Below are positions 35,140 through 47,530 of a stretch of DNA of 64,000 nt, in pieces (the stretch's first letter is position 1; each line of letters opens with the position of its first letter). The stretch lies in NCBI RefSeq assembly GCF_029227915.1, contig NC_079888.1, forward strand, positions 14,369,001 to 14,433,000, written 5' to 3'. A program made the position numbers and the translations under genes. The notes under the pieces were generated by a model. The model searched no databases, was not told the origin of the DNA, and saw only the letters and a program-made list of their open reading frames with translations. This DNA is from Hydractinia symbiolongicarpus (Eukaryota; Cnidaria; Hydrozoa; Anthoathecata; Hydractiniidae).

Positions 35140-36916
35140 GTTTTAAAGAGATTTAAGAGACGTTCCCGTAGGTACCAGAACGTCTTAAAGACGTCCTTAT
35201 TTAGTCTCTTTTAAACGTTATACTGCCAAGGCAGGCCTGCTTCAAATAATTTTAGCCTATGCGTATTAGGATTTTAGTAATTTTAATTCTGTTGGAGGTG
35301 TGACAAACCAAAACAATGATGAAATATTTAATAGAAACTTGATATTTCTATCATTTTTTATAAATAAACAGTTTAATAAGAATAAAATAATATCACATAC
35401 AAGCTTTTATATAAGCAACAACAACGAAAACAAATTCATTATATAATTTCGGAAACTTTTCTTGTTCTAAAAGATGAATGTTCAATGAGCAACAGATAAG
35501 CAAAAATCAAGCATTTAAAACAGAAAGACCTAAGCTGCATTAAGCTAAACTGCTGTTTTGCTTATAAAAAAAGCGTGCATTATATAAAATACACAGCGTA
35601 GCTAATACTAAAAAATTAAAATTGTTGACCATAAAAAATAACAGTTGGTATCTTTGAAGGTGTCTTGAACAACAGCGTCATTTTACTTCGCCAATCAGTA
35701 ACACTGTGGTCTGAGCCCTTCTTGTAAAATATGTCTGTCATATTGTGCACGTTGGATTATGTGTTTATTCTTTGAAGTTATATCCAAACAACCCTTTAAT
35801 AAAATGCATTTCAGTCATTAGACCAATATATAAAGAACGTCCTTTTTTTTTAAAGAACAAACTTTATAGGTCTAAAGCTTTAGAGCATTTGTAACGTGCA
35901 CTTAAAGGAGAAGGGATAGTGAATCCAAAACTAAGCATTGAAAGTATTATTTTCCCAAGTATTAATGAAAGCTCCCCTTGAAAGACCAAAAATCAGGAAT
36001 GTTCCTGGCCGAGAAAGTACAAAAAAAAATCTAAGATACTTACTTTTAATCACCAAAATATTTTCTTTATTGTCCATTCATGTCTCGGGTAAATACAGCC
36101 TTTTTTGCTTTACTATTTACTTGTTGTTTTATGGAGCACATTATTCTTTTTTGTTCAAAAGTAAACGTCAAATGCAACATTTGTTGAAATAGAACGATGT
36201 TCTTTACAAGTTTATTCTATGCGGTCGTTCGAACGCTGTTTTCATTGTAAAATGTATCCTTTTTTGGACAAATTTAATTCGAATTTTTGGCTACCTCGGT
36301 ATAAGAAATTCTGAAATATCAAAAACGTTTTGTTTCTACGCCAATTATTTCGGATCGGCAAACAATTAACGTAGTTATTTGTTTGTTGTCACATTATCTT
36401 TAAAACGAAAAGAAAGATGATTCATTTCGAACGAGATTTTACTTGTCTTACAGAGACCAAATAAAGACGTCTTTGAGACAAACATTTCGAACGAGATCTT
36501 GTTAGTCTCACAGTGACCAAATAAAGACGTCTCTGAGACGTGTCTTTTGAACGAGATTTTACTGGTCTTACAGAGACCAAATAAAGACGTCTTTGAGACA
36601 AACATTTCGAACGAGATCTTATAAGTTTCACAGTGGCCAAATAAAGACGTCTCTGAGACGTGTCTTTTGAACGAGATTTTACTGGTCTTACAGAGACCAA
36701 ATAAAGACGTCTTTGAGACGAACATTTTAAACAAGATTTTATTGGTCTTACAGTGACGAAAAAAAGACGTCTTTGAGACGTTTCTTTCGAACGAGATTTT
36801 ACTGGTCTTACAGAGACCAAATAAAGACGTCTTTGAAGCGTTTTTTTAGTCAAAAGACGTCCGGACGAGTTAGAGACGAGAAAAGCCGTCTTTAAGACGT
36901 GTTTGTGTTTACTGGG
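35140..36916. mobile_element. Second copy of the GACGTC-rich TIR element
   Basis: Homologous in order to 3890-5451 (CCGTAGGTACCA, ACTGCCAAGGCAGGCC, TTTCGAACGAGAT tandem units), ending AAGACGTGTTTGTGTTTACTGGG at 36,916. The left terminus (CCCAGTAAACAC) is missing, so this copy is truncated. It is non-autonomous in appearance. Confidence 0.75.
36425..36845. repeat. 60-bp tandem repeat, about 7 units
   Basis: Same unit as at 5197-5365 but in about seven copies. Two sub-types alternate (AGTCTCACAGTGACC versus GGTCTTACAGAGACC), so a 120-bp higher-order unit was amplified. Long open frames on the minus strand are a consequence of the period. Confidence 0.8.
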
Positions 36917-38367
36917 TGGTCAAACGCAAGATATTACATTACCTGACTCAGACAATGCTCTAAAAAAATCTCGGTCTCATTGGTGTCCCACATGCTGCTG
37001 TCAATTTCATCAACATCGGTGGACGATTGACAAGGGGGTAACAAGAGTTTTTGATATATTAGTATCATTGGCATGTATTATGGGAGAAAATAATATAGTT
37101 ACAAAATTTGTGCACATGTTAAAAAATAGAAATAGGGTCATTTCTTAAAAAAATTAATGGTAAAACTATGATATGATGAAATTAAAATCGAGAAAAAGAA
37201 AATTTTTATAGATATAGAGTCTGTGTACTTGTAGGTATTCAGAGTTGCATATTATGCGCCAATACATGCCAAAAGTCTTTTTTAATTTGGTGCAGCGTTT
37301 TTAAATTTTCTACGGCAATTTTTAAATTGATGTGGACTTTTTATTATCCGCCACACTTCTGTACCACCATGTAAACTATTTGTCGCACATAATCTTGTTT
37401 CTATTATTTCTGTTTTTTTTTAACTAAAAGCAGAAGAAATAATGACCGAAAATATAAGAATTCCAAAAATAATAGGCTTTCGTATTAAAAATGTCACAAC
37501 TATTACGTATAAACAACTGCACGTGTTCTCTCCCAATTTGTAATCCCTACCACAGTTTTAATGTTATTAACACCGGCCATTTTTTGTCTCTGTGGCACCG
37601 GAGGGGGGCAATCAAGTGCTCCGGGTCATATGTCCGGAACTTCTTATGCTTAGGCAACACAACTTGATATACTTGTTGAAAGCCCTAATAACAAAATTCC
37701 AGGTAAAAATATATTTGATAACGTCTTGAGGATCAAAAATGACGTCACACATGCCTTAAATAGGCCATTTTCTTAATTATGAAATAAACTTTGATTTTTC
37801 AGGCATTACTGACGATATGCCTTTAATTGTTGGTAAACTAAACAATGATTTCATATTATCGTACGAAAGTTAAAAGGTAAGAAGATCCATTTTACCAGAA
37901 ATAACAATGCTCATGTCATTAAGCTTGGTTCATGTTTAGAATATGATAAAGATGTTCCAATAAAACAATATAATGACGTCATTTCTCTATATCGATAATT
38001 TCGTCAAATTTAGCCTGTATTTTATCGCAGGATCCATACATCTCCTAGCAACACCTTAGTAACCACTTGGTAACAAACATACATGTAATAAATAATTATA
38101 TAACCAAACTGCAGTAATTTGTGTTCTTAATTTGATTTTTTTTGTTTCGAATTTCAATTCTTTCTCCATATCGATGTCCACTGTCTTGATTTGTTTTAAT
38201 TCTCACACTTTGTTTTATGTTTTTGCTGTCAAAGAAAAAATTTTATTTTAAATTTATATTTCAGTCCTCAAAAAGCTGATTGGTGAATATCGTAACAAAA
38301 TTGCAGGCGTGGTCCTTTTTTGAGGAGCTGGCACGGAAAACTCTAACGCACTTTGTTTAACCCCAAT
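36917..38367. other. Intergenic, no gene supported
   Basis: An 81-codon frame at 36,903-37,148 starts inside the transposon end and has no known domain. The remainder is AT-rich, with TGACGTCA words near 37,739 and 37,976. Confidence 0.4.
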
Positions 38368-38407
38368 CCTAACCCTAACCCTAACCCTAACCCTAACCCT
38401 AACCCTA
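38368..38407. repeat. Interstitial telomere-like repeat (CCCTAA)n
   Basis: About 6.5 perfect CCCTAA units, preceded by the imperfect AACCCCAATCCTAA. This is the standard animal telomere hexamer. It lies internally, so it is an interstitial tract. Confidence 0.95.
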
Positions 38408-38514
38408 TCATAATTATCCGTAGTTTATTGACCGACCCTCAAAGTTATTCAAATAAAAGAGCTAACAAATAATACCAAGTACTTCACAAATGATTATTAA
38501 AAAATTAAAATAAA

Positions 38515-38640
38515 ATGTTACAAATCAGGGCATAAAAAATTACAAATCAGGGCAGGGATTATAAACCGGAACATATTACAAATTGGGGCAAAAAGGACTA
38601 CAAAACGCGACTAAAGGATTACGAAAGTGTAGTAAAGCAT
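38515..38640 (+). repeat. Diverged array related to the 2.3/7.1 kb transposon termini
   Basis: Units TTACAAATCAGGGCA (twice), TTACAAATTGGGGCA, and weaker CTACAAAACGCGACT and TTACGAAAGTGTAGT resemble ATTACAAAGTGGGGCA in spacing and sequence. No partner inverted array was found nearby. Probably an old solo terminus of a related element. Confidence 0.5.
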
Positions 38641-39402
38641 GTAGGTTCAATTGATTTGTTTTGCTTCTTCTTTGTGTTGTGAAATGCAATGGAAATACAT
38701 ATTCTTTTATCACATTTTTGTACTGTTCCTTAGGAATCCTTAACTGACTTTAAAAAGCTTTTTTTTAAAAAATCCCAACATTCCCTTTGTGCCCTGCTCC
38801 TGCATTGGTAAAATTTCTTACATTTTTCAGAATTGTGATTAGCTACATTTATATAAGAGCATTTTTACGATCGCACAAGTGGGATCTGTTTTTATTTATA
38901 TTTACCATCGATCGCTCGCTGCAGAATGATACAATTGGCTATTATAGCAACTGCGCATACCCCTGTTGATTTATTATTTGAAAAATACGCCTTGGAATTA
39001 TAATAGTTCGAATGGATTTCCAGCCTGACGTGTTACTTTTTTAGCTTGATCTTGTACATGCTGCTAAAACATCTAAAACATTCAAAGTAAATTTTGTTCG
39101 AATGATTTTTGGAAACACTTAGTCATTTGCTGCTTTCATAAGCGTTCTTCTTTTTTGCTCATCAAACGAGTTTCTCGTTTATAAATATTACAGTGTTATT
39201 GCTTACTTCTCTTGTTTTAGACAAGTAAGTTGTTTATTTACCAAAAGCAGTTATTTCACAACGGCAGCATGATATCCTCATCTTCATCCAGTCCATTTTG
39301 TTTCTGAAAATCATAATATAAAAGTAAGTATAATTATTCAAGCCGAAATAAACTCCGCAATATTGATACCTTTTCCAACTTTTTATAGAAGAAAACATAA
39401 AA
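38641..39402. other. AT-rich intergenic, no gene seen
   Basis: Only short open frames; no recognisable feature. Confidence 0.4.
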
Positions 39403-39490
39403 ATGGCGGAGCGGTCCAAGGCTTCCGCTCTAAAAATGTTGTAACTTGAAACGTGATATTTTGAGTGCGTGTGTTCGAATCCCACTCTGT
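39403..39490 (+). repeat. tRNA-Leu-derived pseudogene or SINE head
   Basis: ATGGCGGAGCGGTCCAAGGC matches a leucine-type A box and D arm, and GTTCGAATCCCACTC matches a B box and T arm. The 5' and 3' ends do not pair as an acceptor stem, and the middle is too AT-rich for a normal anticodon arm. A tRNA-derived relic is more likely than a working tRNA. Confidence 0.5.
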
Positions 39491-40543
39491 CCGAAGATTT
39501 AGTTAACATTTCGGAGGTAGCACATGACAATAGACAATTAAAGTTCAAATTCGACCTTTAACACTTTATCAATAAATAATATTGTTTATTCTTCTTTCAT
39601 TCCTAAAATGCATAAGCTTATCTCTTTTTTTGAACTCCAATTTTTTTTACCTTTGTCCATGTTGCTGTGTTCTGCAAGAACAGGGAAATGCTTGTTCTAG
39701 AGTTCCAGACGGTGAAATATTAAACGGTAGAGTTCAGCTTTTTTCGTGTTCCCCAGAGAAAACAAACTGGGTGTTGCTAAAACAACTTATTCTAACGCTT
39801 CCCGCGCTTCTGTCTACCTGTGAATCAAAATGACCACTGCAAGTAGCGACGGACGAACTCCGTAGAGTTTTCCGCGAGTTAACCACTAGTTATTGCATCA
39901 AAAGATGTTGCGATAAAAATAATGCAGTGTGTCACGTATAAATGATGCCAAAATATTTACTCATTTCATCATATCTGACGAAAATATTTTTAATTGTTCT
40001 AATTAAATGAGGACCTGCTAGTATGTCTATTGAACGTAGTACTGAGACTGGCATAAACATTGGCAATGTTTTAGGTTTAATATTCTTCTACATAATTAGC
40101 ATAAATAGAAAAAGGTTCTCCATTAATTAAATGTCTTTCAAACTTCCGAAGGTACGGATTTAAAAAAACTTGATAATGGCTTGATAATTTACTCACAAAC
40201 ATTTTTGGCAGCAACACAACTTTAATGGTTGTTTTTCCCCTTGTTGTATTGCCATAACAATAGCAGATATCATTGGATTAAATTCTAGCATTGTTATCAT
40301 GAATAAGGATTGTTTGATCAATAAACCTAAGATATATCGAAGTAAATAATGTTAACAAAAGCAACTGTTTCTTGTTTTCATACATTCTACAACTACGACA
40401 TCCATCTTTCTTGCTTAATCATGTCCTCACGTTAAATTTATGATAGCAAACGATGTCCGGTTATCAGCGGAACAGTTACATGTATTTACTGATTCTTTGA
40501 CTGTAAAACTTTTTATTCACCATTATCTTTCTGCATAATGTCT
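39491..40543. other. AT-rich intergenic, no gene seen
   Basis: No coding domain or RNA gene recognised. Confidence 0.4.
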
Positions 40544-41040
40544 AACTAGTCGTTAGCCCACAGAAAAATTCACGGGAATTCGCCTTCATCTTTAACTAAC
40601 ATATAAGGGGTGTTTACATGGGCCGATTAGCCGGACTTGCTCGGTTTATAGCGTTAAAATCCCTATTTGTGATCTCTGCTGTCCTTACAAATTCTCATAA
40701 AAATCAACAACCTGACATATGGAAAGTGAGCTAGCCCGGCTAACCGGGATCTAGCTTTATTTCAACCGAGACCGTAGCAAGGCAGGCTAAATTTTCCCAA
40801 TATATGCGGTCATGTGGGAAAAATTTAGCCCGCCTTACCAGGATCTCCATCGCAGAAAAGTGGGTTGAATTTCCCATTTTTGTGCATGATTAAAGCATAT
40901 GTTTTATGTACATTAAACAACAAAAAATAAATTTATTTCATTTTCTTGTTAAAAATCATAAAGTTTATCAAAAAGAATAACACTGGGTGACCCACAGCAA
41001 AGTGACCCACACCTTACTATTGATCTCAAACCCCAAATGA
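40544..41040. repeat. MITE-like composite (ACTAGTCG family and inverted repeats)
   Basis: Begins ACTAGTCGTTAGCCCACAG, as at 8739, and ends near GTGACCCACACCTT. Within it is GGTGTTTACATGGGCCGATT. The pair GGCAGGCTAAATTTTCCCA / TGGGAAAAATTTAGCCCGCC, around 40,785 and 40,817, forms a hairpin. A small nested non-autonomous element is likely. Confidence 0.45.
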
Positions 41041-41689
41041 ATTAGAATTATAGGACTTAAAATGAACATAAATAATTTCGTAATTATTATTTTCCATAAA
41101 ACTAACCACCTAGTTACCACCCCCTTTGTATTTACATAATTAGCTTTTACGCTAGGATAGTACCCCGTCTTCTGTAAGAAAAATTCCTCTCTCTTTTAAG
41201 GCGCCCCACTTCACTTAAATTTGTGGTCTTAGAATTGCTCTAATATTTCTTGGCAAATAATCTTTGGCTATTTTAATATCAATTCGCACGGCCTTCGTTT
41301 ATACATTTCACCTGGCACAAGCTCTGGTATTGGTGCGCTCGTGCTGTTTTCTACTTACCGCGTGATCCGCGTACATCTGTGTGTTTTTGTCATTTAATAT
41401 GTAGCAGGCTTTAGACCTGTTTTAAGTATATCTTTTACATCTGCATGGCTCATCCTTAGTGAGGCCGCGTCCCCAGACTTCATTGAGACGAGGAGGTCAT
41501 TCAGCACTTTTGCTACACTCTTTACCCTTTCATAGTGGAGTCATTATCCGTCTGTGCAAATTTTATCGACTGCTTGCGCTTTCCATACACGCTAGCTCAG
41601 TCGTCAGCCTAGTTTCAGATTTATCCAAATTACACGTCGATTACTGACTTAGTCTCCTTCAGCAATTATGAAACACTTTTTTTTCTCTC
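41041..41689. other. Intergenic, no gene supported
   Basis: A 62-codon frame at 41,459-41,647 has no domain. Possibly part of the neighbouring repeat family. Confidence 0.35.
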
Positions 41690-42030
41690 TCCTTATTAAC
41701 CTCGCTAAGACCGCTATATTATGTTATCATTCGTTAACCAAATCTGTTAAGCAAGGTCAGCAAACATTTCGAGAAAGAATTATATAGAGGTAACGTGTTT
41801 GTCATAACAGGACTTGTCATAATGACTGACCACTAACGCCAGATCGAGTAGCTTTCATTCTATCATGAAGTAATTTTACTATCCGCCCAGAAAGTGGTTG
41901 TGCCTGTTATTAAACCCTTGTTTTTGAGGTCATTTCTGTACCCACACGAGATCCTTTTTTCAACATACAATATTCCGAATCCTGCACCGGAGAGTGGGGA
42001 CACTCAAAGAAAAAAAACATATTAGAAACA
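41690..42030. repeat. Direct repeat, copy 1 (partner at 48,600)
   Basis: AACCAAATCTGTTAAGCAAG, GAATGACTGACC-like words, GCCCTTGTTT..GAGGTCAT and CCGGAGAGTGGGGACAC recur in order at 48,600-48,930 in the same orientation with moderate divergence. The two copies bracket about 6.6 kb. Confidence 0.65.
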
Positions 42031-42918
42031 CATGTAAACCGGGCTGTGGAAACGTCTAGTGATAGCCAGCTGATTCCATCTCGGCAAATGGAGCCAACTC
42101 TGCTAACTGCACTTATATGAACACCCCCATAGACAACCAGTATAATAATAATTATAACATAGATACTTTGCATATGTGAAGTAACTATGTTTGCAGGGGA
42201 TGGAGTCATTTTCATTAGTTTCTATTAGTCTTTTCGGCGGTTTCAATAATATATATCCCAAATTTATAAGAGAACGTCTTTTTGCAATAACTATTGAAGT
42301 TCGTTTAAAAATCAATTTTGTGCCTAATCATATTCATACAAATGTTAATGCGTTGTCTAAAGTTATATCGTTATTTTCTTTAGTAGGAAATAACTAGGAA
42401 TAACTAGGAATAACAACGATTTAGAGCCGAAAGAGAGTTTATTAATCCATAAGGATAAGCCAGGTTTGAATAGAAATGTAATAATATTTGTATCGTACGA
42501 TCGTAATGTATTTATAATAACCTTAACGAGATAGTGTTTGTAACATGAATTGATAATGGCCGCAGACAACCAAACGTCGTCAAATATATGTAATTGATGA
42601 AACTCGGGGTGTTTTTCTCTTACACTTGATTATATCCACACACGAATATCTACAAAATTAATTTTCTATTTTTCTAAAACTTTGCTTACAATCACCTCGT
42701 TGCTAATATATCAATGACAAAATTATGAAGCAACTCAGCTTGCAAAGAAATTATAAAGTGCACGCCCTTTCAATCAACTGTGCACGTAAAAAAATAAATA
42801 CAAAGAAAATAAATAAATACAAAAGCGCAGAGATTATTATATCCCTGTGTTACGTATGAAACAGCTTAGCGGACAATTAGATAATTGCTTCTGCGATGAA
42901 GAGTGTTAACTGTAAAAG
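42031..42918. other. Intergenic, no gene supported
   Basis: Nothing recognised apart from the TATA box that follows. Confidence 0.35.
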
Positions 42919-42922
42919 ATAA

Positions 42923-42928
42923 TATAAA
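42923..42928 (+). promoter_or_regulatory. TATA box of the putative small secreted-peptide gene
   Basis: TATAAA in the context AATATAAAGGGGGC, about 120 bp upstream of the proposed start codon. A start site about 30 bp downstream would give a ~95-nt leader. Confidence 0.35.
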
Positions 42929-43047
42929 GGGGGCATTTTCAGCCAGCTTCATTTGTAAGCAAATTCTGGAGGAAACGTACACTCTAATCAGAGTAGAAAG
43001 AGAAAGAAAGGCACAAGAGGAGATAATAAATTCGAATGAAATCAAAG

Positions 43048-43603
43048 ATGACGTTATTCACACTTTTTTTAATCGGCTTTGCTTGTGTCATCGCAGTTCC
43101 TCTCCCTGAAAAAATATGGTGAATTGTATAACAAGTTTAAATTTTTATCAGTCTTAAATTTAAATTTTGATTTCAAAAACACTCTTATCTATAGCTGGCA
43201 AAGTAAAGAGAAATATTGAAGTTGTTAGAGACTCTATTCCAGTTATTGATGACATTTACAATGAAAAAGATGACAAGAAGAGTGTAAAAGACTATGAAGG
43301 CAATGAAAAAAGCAATCTTAATGATCAAAAGGTGAGATGTTCTATCTGTAATGATTGCATTTTGATTCTCGTAGCACTTACATAACGATGTAGTTACATT
43401 TCTCTTCTTACTTCATGCTTGCTTTAACTAATGAAATTTTTGCTAATCCAAGTTTCTTGTTAAGTGCACTCTGTTTTCAGTTGGAAAGGCAAAACATTGT
43501 CGCACCTACGCACATTTGTATTGACTGTTTTATTGTCATTTTAGCTAACTGGAGAAAGATCAAGAATGATGATGATGAGAAAGAAGTAAGAAAGAAATTG
43601 TAG
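43048..43603 (+). CDS. Putative small secreted charged peptide, three exons
   Basis: ATG at 43,048 opens MTLFTLFLIGFACVIAVPLP, a good signal peptide, ending at donor TATG|GTGAAT (43,118). A second exon (43,195-43,331) lies between acceptor TTATCTATAG and donor AAAAG|GTGAGA. It reads GKVKRNIEVVRDSIPVIDD and then a Lys/Asp-rich stretch. A third (43,545-43,603) begins after CATTTTAG and ends in EKEVRKKL. AATAAA follows at 43,642. The frames of exons 1 and 2, and of 2 and 3, do not agree at the simplest junctions. A micro-exon, alternative sites or decay must be invoked. No homologue is recognised. Confidence 0.35.
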
Positions 43604-43647
43604 AATGTGACCAGACAATGATGATAAAAAAGTCAACATTAAATAAA

Positions 43648-45059
43648 AAAATTATGTGTGGAAAATTATTTACTCTATCTTCGTTATTTTAATGACTTAC
43701 ATAACGCCTACATTTTAGAAAGTTTTAAATAATCCATTTGGAAGAGGGGGGGGGGGTATTGCTATTTTAACAGATTCATCTTTGTCAAGTATAGCTCATC
43801 TTACAGTTTTTGGTTAACATTACAATTCATTCGTAGAGCAAACTCCGCACGAATACCCTTTTGAAGACTAGTTTTGTTAAGATTTTGTTAAGAACAATGC
43901 GCATGCTTTTATTCGTGACGTCGTTTCACAATGACTGAACAATGAAGGTTGTACAACACACAAATAGTCAGTCAACACCTTACTAGCCTCTCCTAAACCA
44001 ATGGATTTTCGAAAAGGCGAAAGTTAAAGTATTAACATTTCATAATCTCGATGTATTACACGACGTTAACTATTATGTTCTATCCTTCCCATTTTTTAGT
44101 ACTATATAAACTTCGCCATAAAGCCCTGTAGTAAAATTTAATCACTACAAATTTTTGACTTAGCTACGCAGGTAAATTACACAATTTCTAAACACTATGC
44201 AATAAAATATTTTAATCATATTCTCTTGTTTTTAATTCTCTCTGTCGTTATGCAATAGAGTAGACACATTGTCCTTATTGCCATTAGCTTCAAATTCTGA
44301 CAGTGTTAATTTGCACCTTTATGGCACTCATCTGCTCACGAAGGAGTGTATTGGTTTTGTCTTTTTTTTCCGCGTTGCTGTTCTTATAAAACGATCTACG
44401 TTTGTAGCCAAAATATTGTTGTTAAAGATTTATTTATGGTTACTAAAGGTGAATGATTTATTTGCTTTAAAGTTTAAAACATCCAAGTCTGACTACAAAA
44501 CAACCTTGCTATCGCTTAGTGTGACTGTGACCCTCAGCAACAACAATTGCGCCGAGAACGGTTTAGACTTGTTGATTAAATATATACCACAAATTCCCGA
44601 TTGTCGCATTTTATAATTCAGCGAAGTTTCAAGAATAATTAAACGGAATCTGTCCCCATTTTGTAAGGCAGAACAGGGTTTCAAAATGTGACTAAGAATC
44701 ATGTTTTCTGATTTCTTCTGATCATTCTGGTTTTTGTGTTACAGCCAGGCAGACAGAGAACGGGTAATATTTGTATAGAGACTTTAATAAATAAACATTT
44801 TGTGTTATCACAATGAAATTGCTACCTTTTAGGAATAATCATCCTTGTATCCTTGTAGTTAATTTTTGTACGAGAGCTTTTAAGTCTAAGTAACATGACC
44901 CTTTACTTAATTTTCCTGCCCACCCAAAGTGAAATGAACATTCTTTCCACCGTTTCAGGGTTCTATTACTTTAGGTTTCAGGATTCATTTAAAAACCTTT
45001 TCCGCAGTATATTTCTTCAGTTTAATTTGCGATTTTTTTTTAAAGCTGATCTGTGCCCC
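43648..45059. other. Intergenic, no gene supported
   Basis: A 115-codon frame at 44,269-44,616 has no domain, and its opposite strand is also open. I do not call it. Confidence 0.35.
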
Positions 45060-45520
45060 ATATCCGTATTTATTGCAACTTCGGTTTAAATAGAAGCACA
45101 TGAAAAAGCCCGCCGTTCTTCCAGCTAAACAATCACTCAGCAATTTCATTTTTTGGAATAAGTTTTTGTGAAGTTTTAAAAATTCACTGTCAGTAGGAAT
45201 AAAAACACAACCTAAAGCCTGTTTTTACAAAAACCTTTTTGGAGAAAAAATCGAGAAACTGAAAGCCTTAAAAGAATAGTAATAAATAAGGCTGGCTAGC
45301 TAACCGACTTTAGGATGCTCCTTCAAAATGTTCTTTCGTAGCCAGAATCTCGAAGTTGGTGTGTTTAAGAATTGTACGTGGCTAAAAAGCGTGACAATAT
45401 GTTTATCTTAACATGTAAAAACAGAAAAGGATAGTAGCAAAAAAAAAAGCTTTCAGAAAACAAAAAGGTCAAACAGATAACTACAAACCTAACAACTTTA
45501 CACCACCACTGCCAACATCA
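45060..45520. repeat. Dispersed repeat related to 9170-9850
   Basis: TTTATTGCAACTTCGGTTTAAAT, TATCTTAACATGTAAAAACA and ACTACAAACCTAACAACTTT are diverged counterparts, in order, of the 9.2-9.8 kb repeat. Confidence 0.5.
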
Positions 45521-46132
45521 AATCAACTGTTCGGTTTGATCATACATTTTGATTATTACAAGATAGTGGAAAATTAAAATGTACACTCGTGTCCAAAATT
45601 GTTTTGGAATAAATGCATAAATTTAAAGATCGTAGGCACAAGTAACGACTTCAGCCTTTCATATTAGACACACACGCTTCTATCTTGTGACATTTCACTT
45701 GTCAATGTCCTCAATAGGCTTGGAACTTATGTTATTTGTTTAGATCTTAAACATCAAACTGTGATAACTCATGCTTCAACAGCATAGCCAATTTTCTCGA
45801 TTTCCTGGACCTTTTTGGGCCGTTGTGTTAGTTGCTACATAAAGCGGACATCGCAACAACTGCGACCTTTTTAACGATCCTCACCCACCCTACACATCTG
45901 CCTAAGTAAAACCTTTGCTGCTTTCTGGCTGTGGAGAATTTTTCAAGCAATACTGTTGTGCCATTTAAGAAGTGGCTAAAAAACTGTCATTTTCTCAAAA
46001 AATATACACACGATTGCAGTTAACAGTTGCAAGTATGCCAACTGAAAATATACTGGAATGTTTGATGTGGGGAAATACAAATGTCAGTATTTAACAAACT
46101 TTAAATGTGTGCCAACGTCAATAAAGTACCTA

Positions 46133-46237
46133 CCTTATTGGTGAAATGTCTGTCGCTTAAAACTGACGAATCTTTTTCTAGGTGACGGAAGTTTAAACCG
46201 ATGAAAATTATGTCAGATAGGTTTATCACCAATAAGG
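46133..46237. repeat. Short hairpin/MITE with CCTTATTGGTGA ends
   Basis: CCTTATTGGTGA at 46,133-46,144 and its exact inverse TCACCAATAAGG at 46,226-46,237 enclose 81 bp. No coding content. Confidence 0.5.
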
Positions 46238-47530
46238 CGGGCTTAAACGGAACATTTAAGTTTCAGCAGATTGCAGCAGCCAAACAAACATAACGCCGCG
46301 CAAGATTTAGACGCACTATAAAGCATAGAAGAGGCAGTAAGTAAAAATCATTTACTGGCTTCCTGCTGTATGATTCCGCGAACTTACTCTATATGGAACA
46401 TTGGTTTAGTTCCATGGAAGAGTGCCAGAAACATTTCGAAAATCAACAAAGAGTCCTTTCTAACATACTTAGATATACTGTATTTTCTGTAATAAAGAGC
46501 GCTTACAAGGAGTTTGTTGGGAAAAACGAAAACATCGTTCGCTTCATGAATAGAAAAGTTTTTTGCCTGCACTTCTTTTACTGAATCGGCTGCTGAGTGC
46601 ATCTGAGGATGTAGATGACAGCATGAATCTGTTCGACGAGGCGCGCGATGGAGAGTAGTGCTGCATCGGAGACGTAGAACTACTTTTGTTAGAGGAAGAT
46701 GATGAAACAGATAAGCAAGTTAATATTGTGTATTTCATTAAAATAATTGCTTTAAAAAAAGTTCTAATACTTGTTCAAATCCTTTTCTCTATTTAGCTAT
46801 AAATCTATTCTAATTTGACTAAGAATTAATTCCATTTAAAGCTTTCTTTATCCATGACTTACGAGTACAATTGTTTAGTATTCTTTAGCTAAAATTTAGA
46901 AAATGAGCATTTTTCAATGTCTAAGTAGTAGAGCTATGCAGAATTAGGTTTTAATATTAATCACATAAGCAATAATGTTGTTGATTAATAATTATCTTGC
47001 ACAGACATTGAACATTCGCGCTTTTAAACAGTGTTGTGGATCTGCTTTTTTTCTTCTGACATAGCACGTCTTAAAGAATACTGCGTATTGAATGTATCAC
47101 TCAAAGTGTTAAAGGTTCCCTCCGACGTTTTAATGATGCTACCTAATAATGTTCTATTCATATAAGTATTAAAGAAAATAACATTCGTTTTTTACAGAAA
47201 AGTTTAGTACAGCAAATAATTGTAAATAAACTTTCAAATTTTGAGCTACCTCACTTCATGCGGCTTTATCATGCTCACGCTTCTTCTCGAACTTTGAAAT
47301 TCATAATGGCTGCATAATTGACGTCACAAGGACCAAAGAATTATAGGATACCTCACGGTGATATAATCTACTGACTAATTCGTGTTTAGAATGCCTTGTT
47401 GATATGTTTCGAAGTATAAATATTTATAAGATATAGAAGATTCATTAGCGCTAGAAAAAAATTTTGTTGTTTACTTAATGCAGAATTATTTGTTTTCTTT
47501 TAAAAGCAACACGTTTGTTAAGTACTGTAA
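46238..47530. other. Intergenic; one possible exon not resolved
   Basis: A plus-strand 63-codon frame at 46,393-46,584 (start MEHWFSSMEECQ) is followed, after a stop, by an acidic stretch SASEDVDDSMNLFDEARDGE. This could be an unidentified gene relic. No domain recognised. Confidence 0.3.

Noticed and set aside
36375-36853. 119- and 143-codon minus-strand repeat proteins
   Set aside because: They follow from the 60-bp transposon repeat, whose period is a multiple of three.
44269-44616. 115-codon plus-strand ORF
   Set aside because: No domain, no splice or promoter context, and an overlapping open frame on the other strand; a chance ORF is likely.
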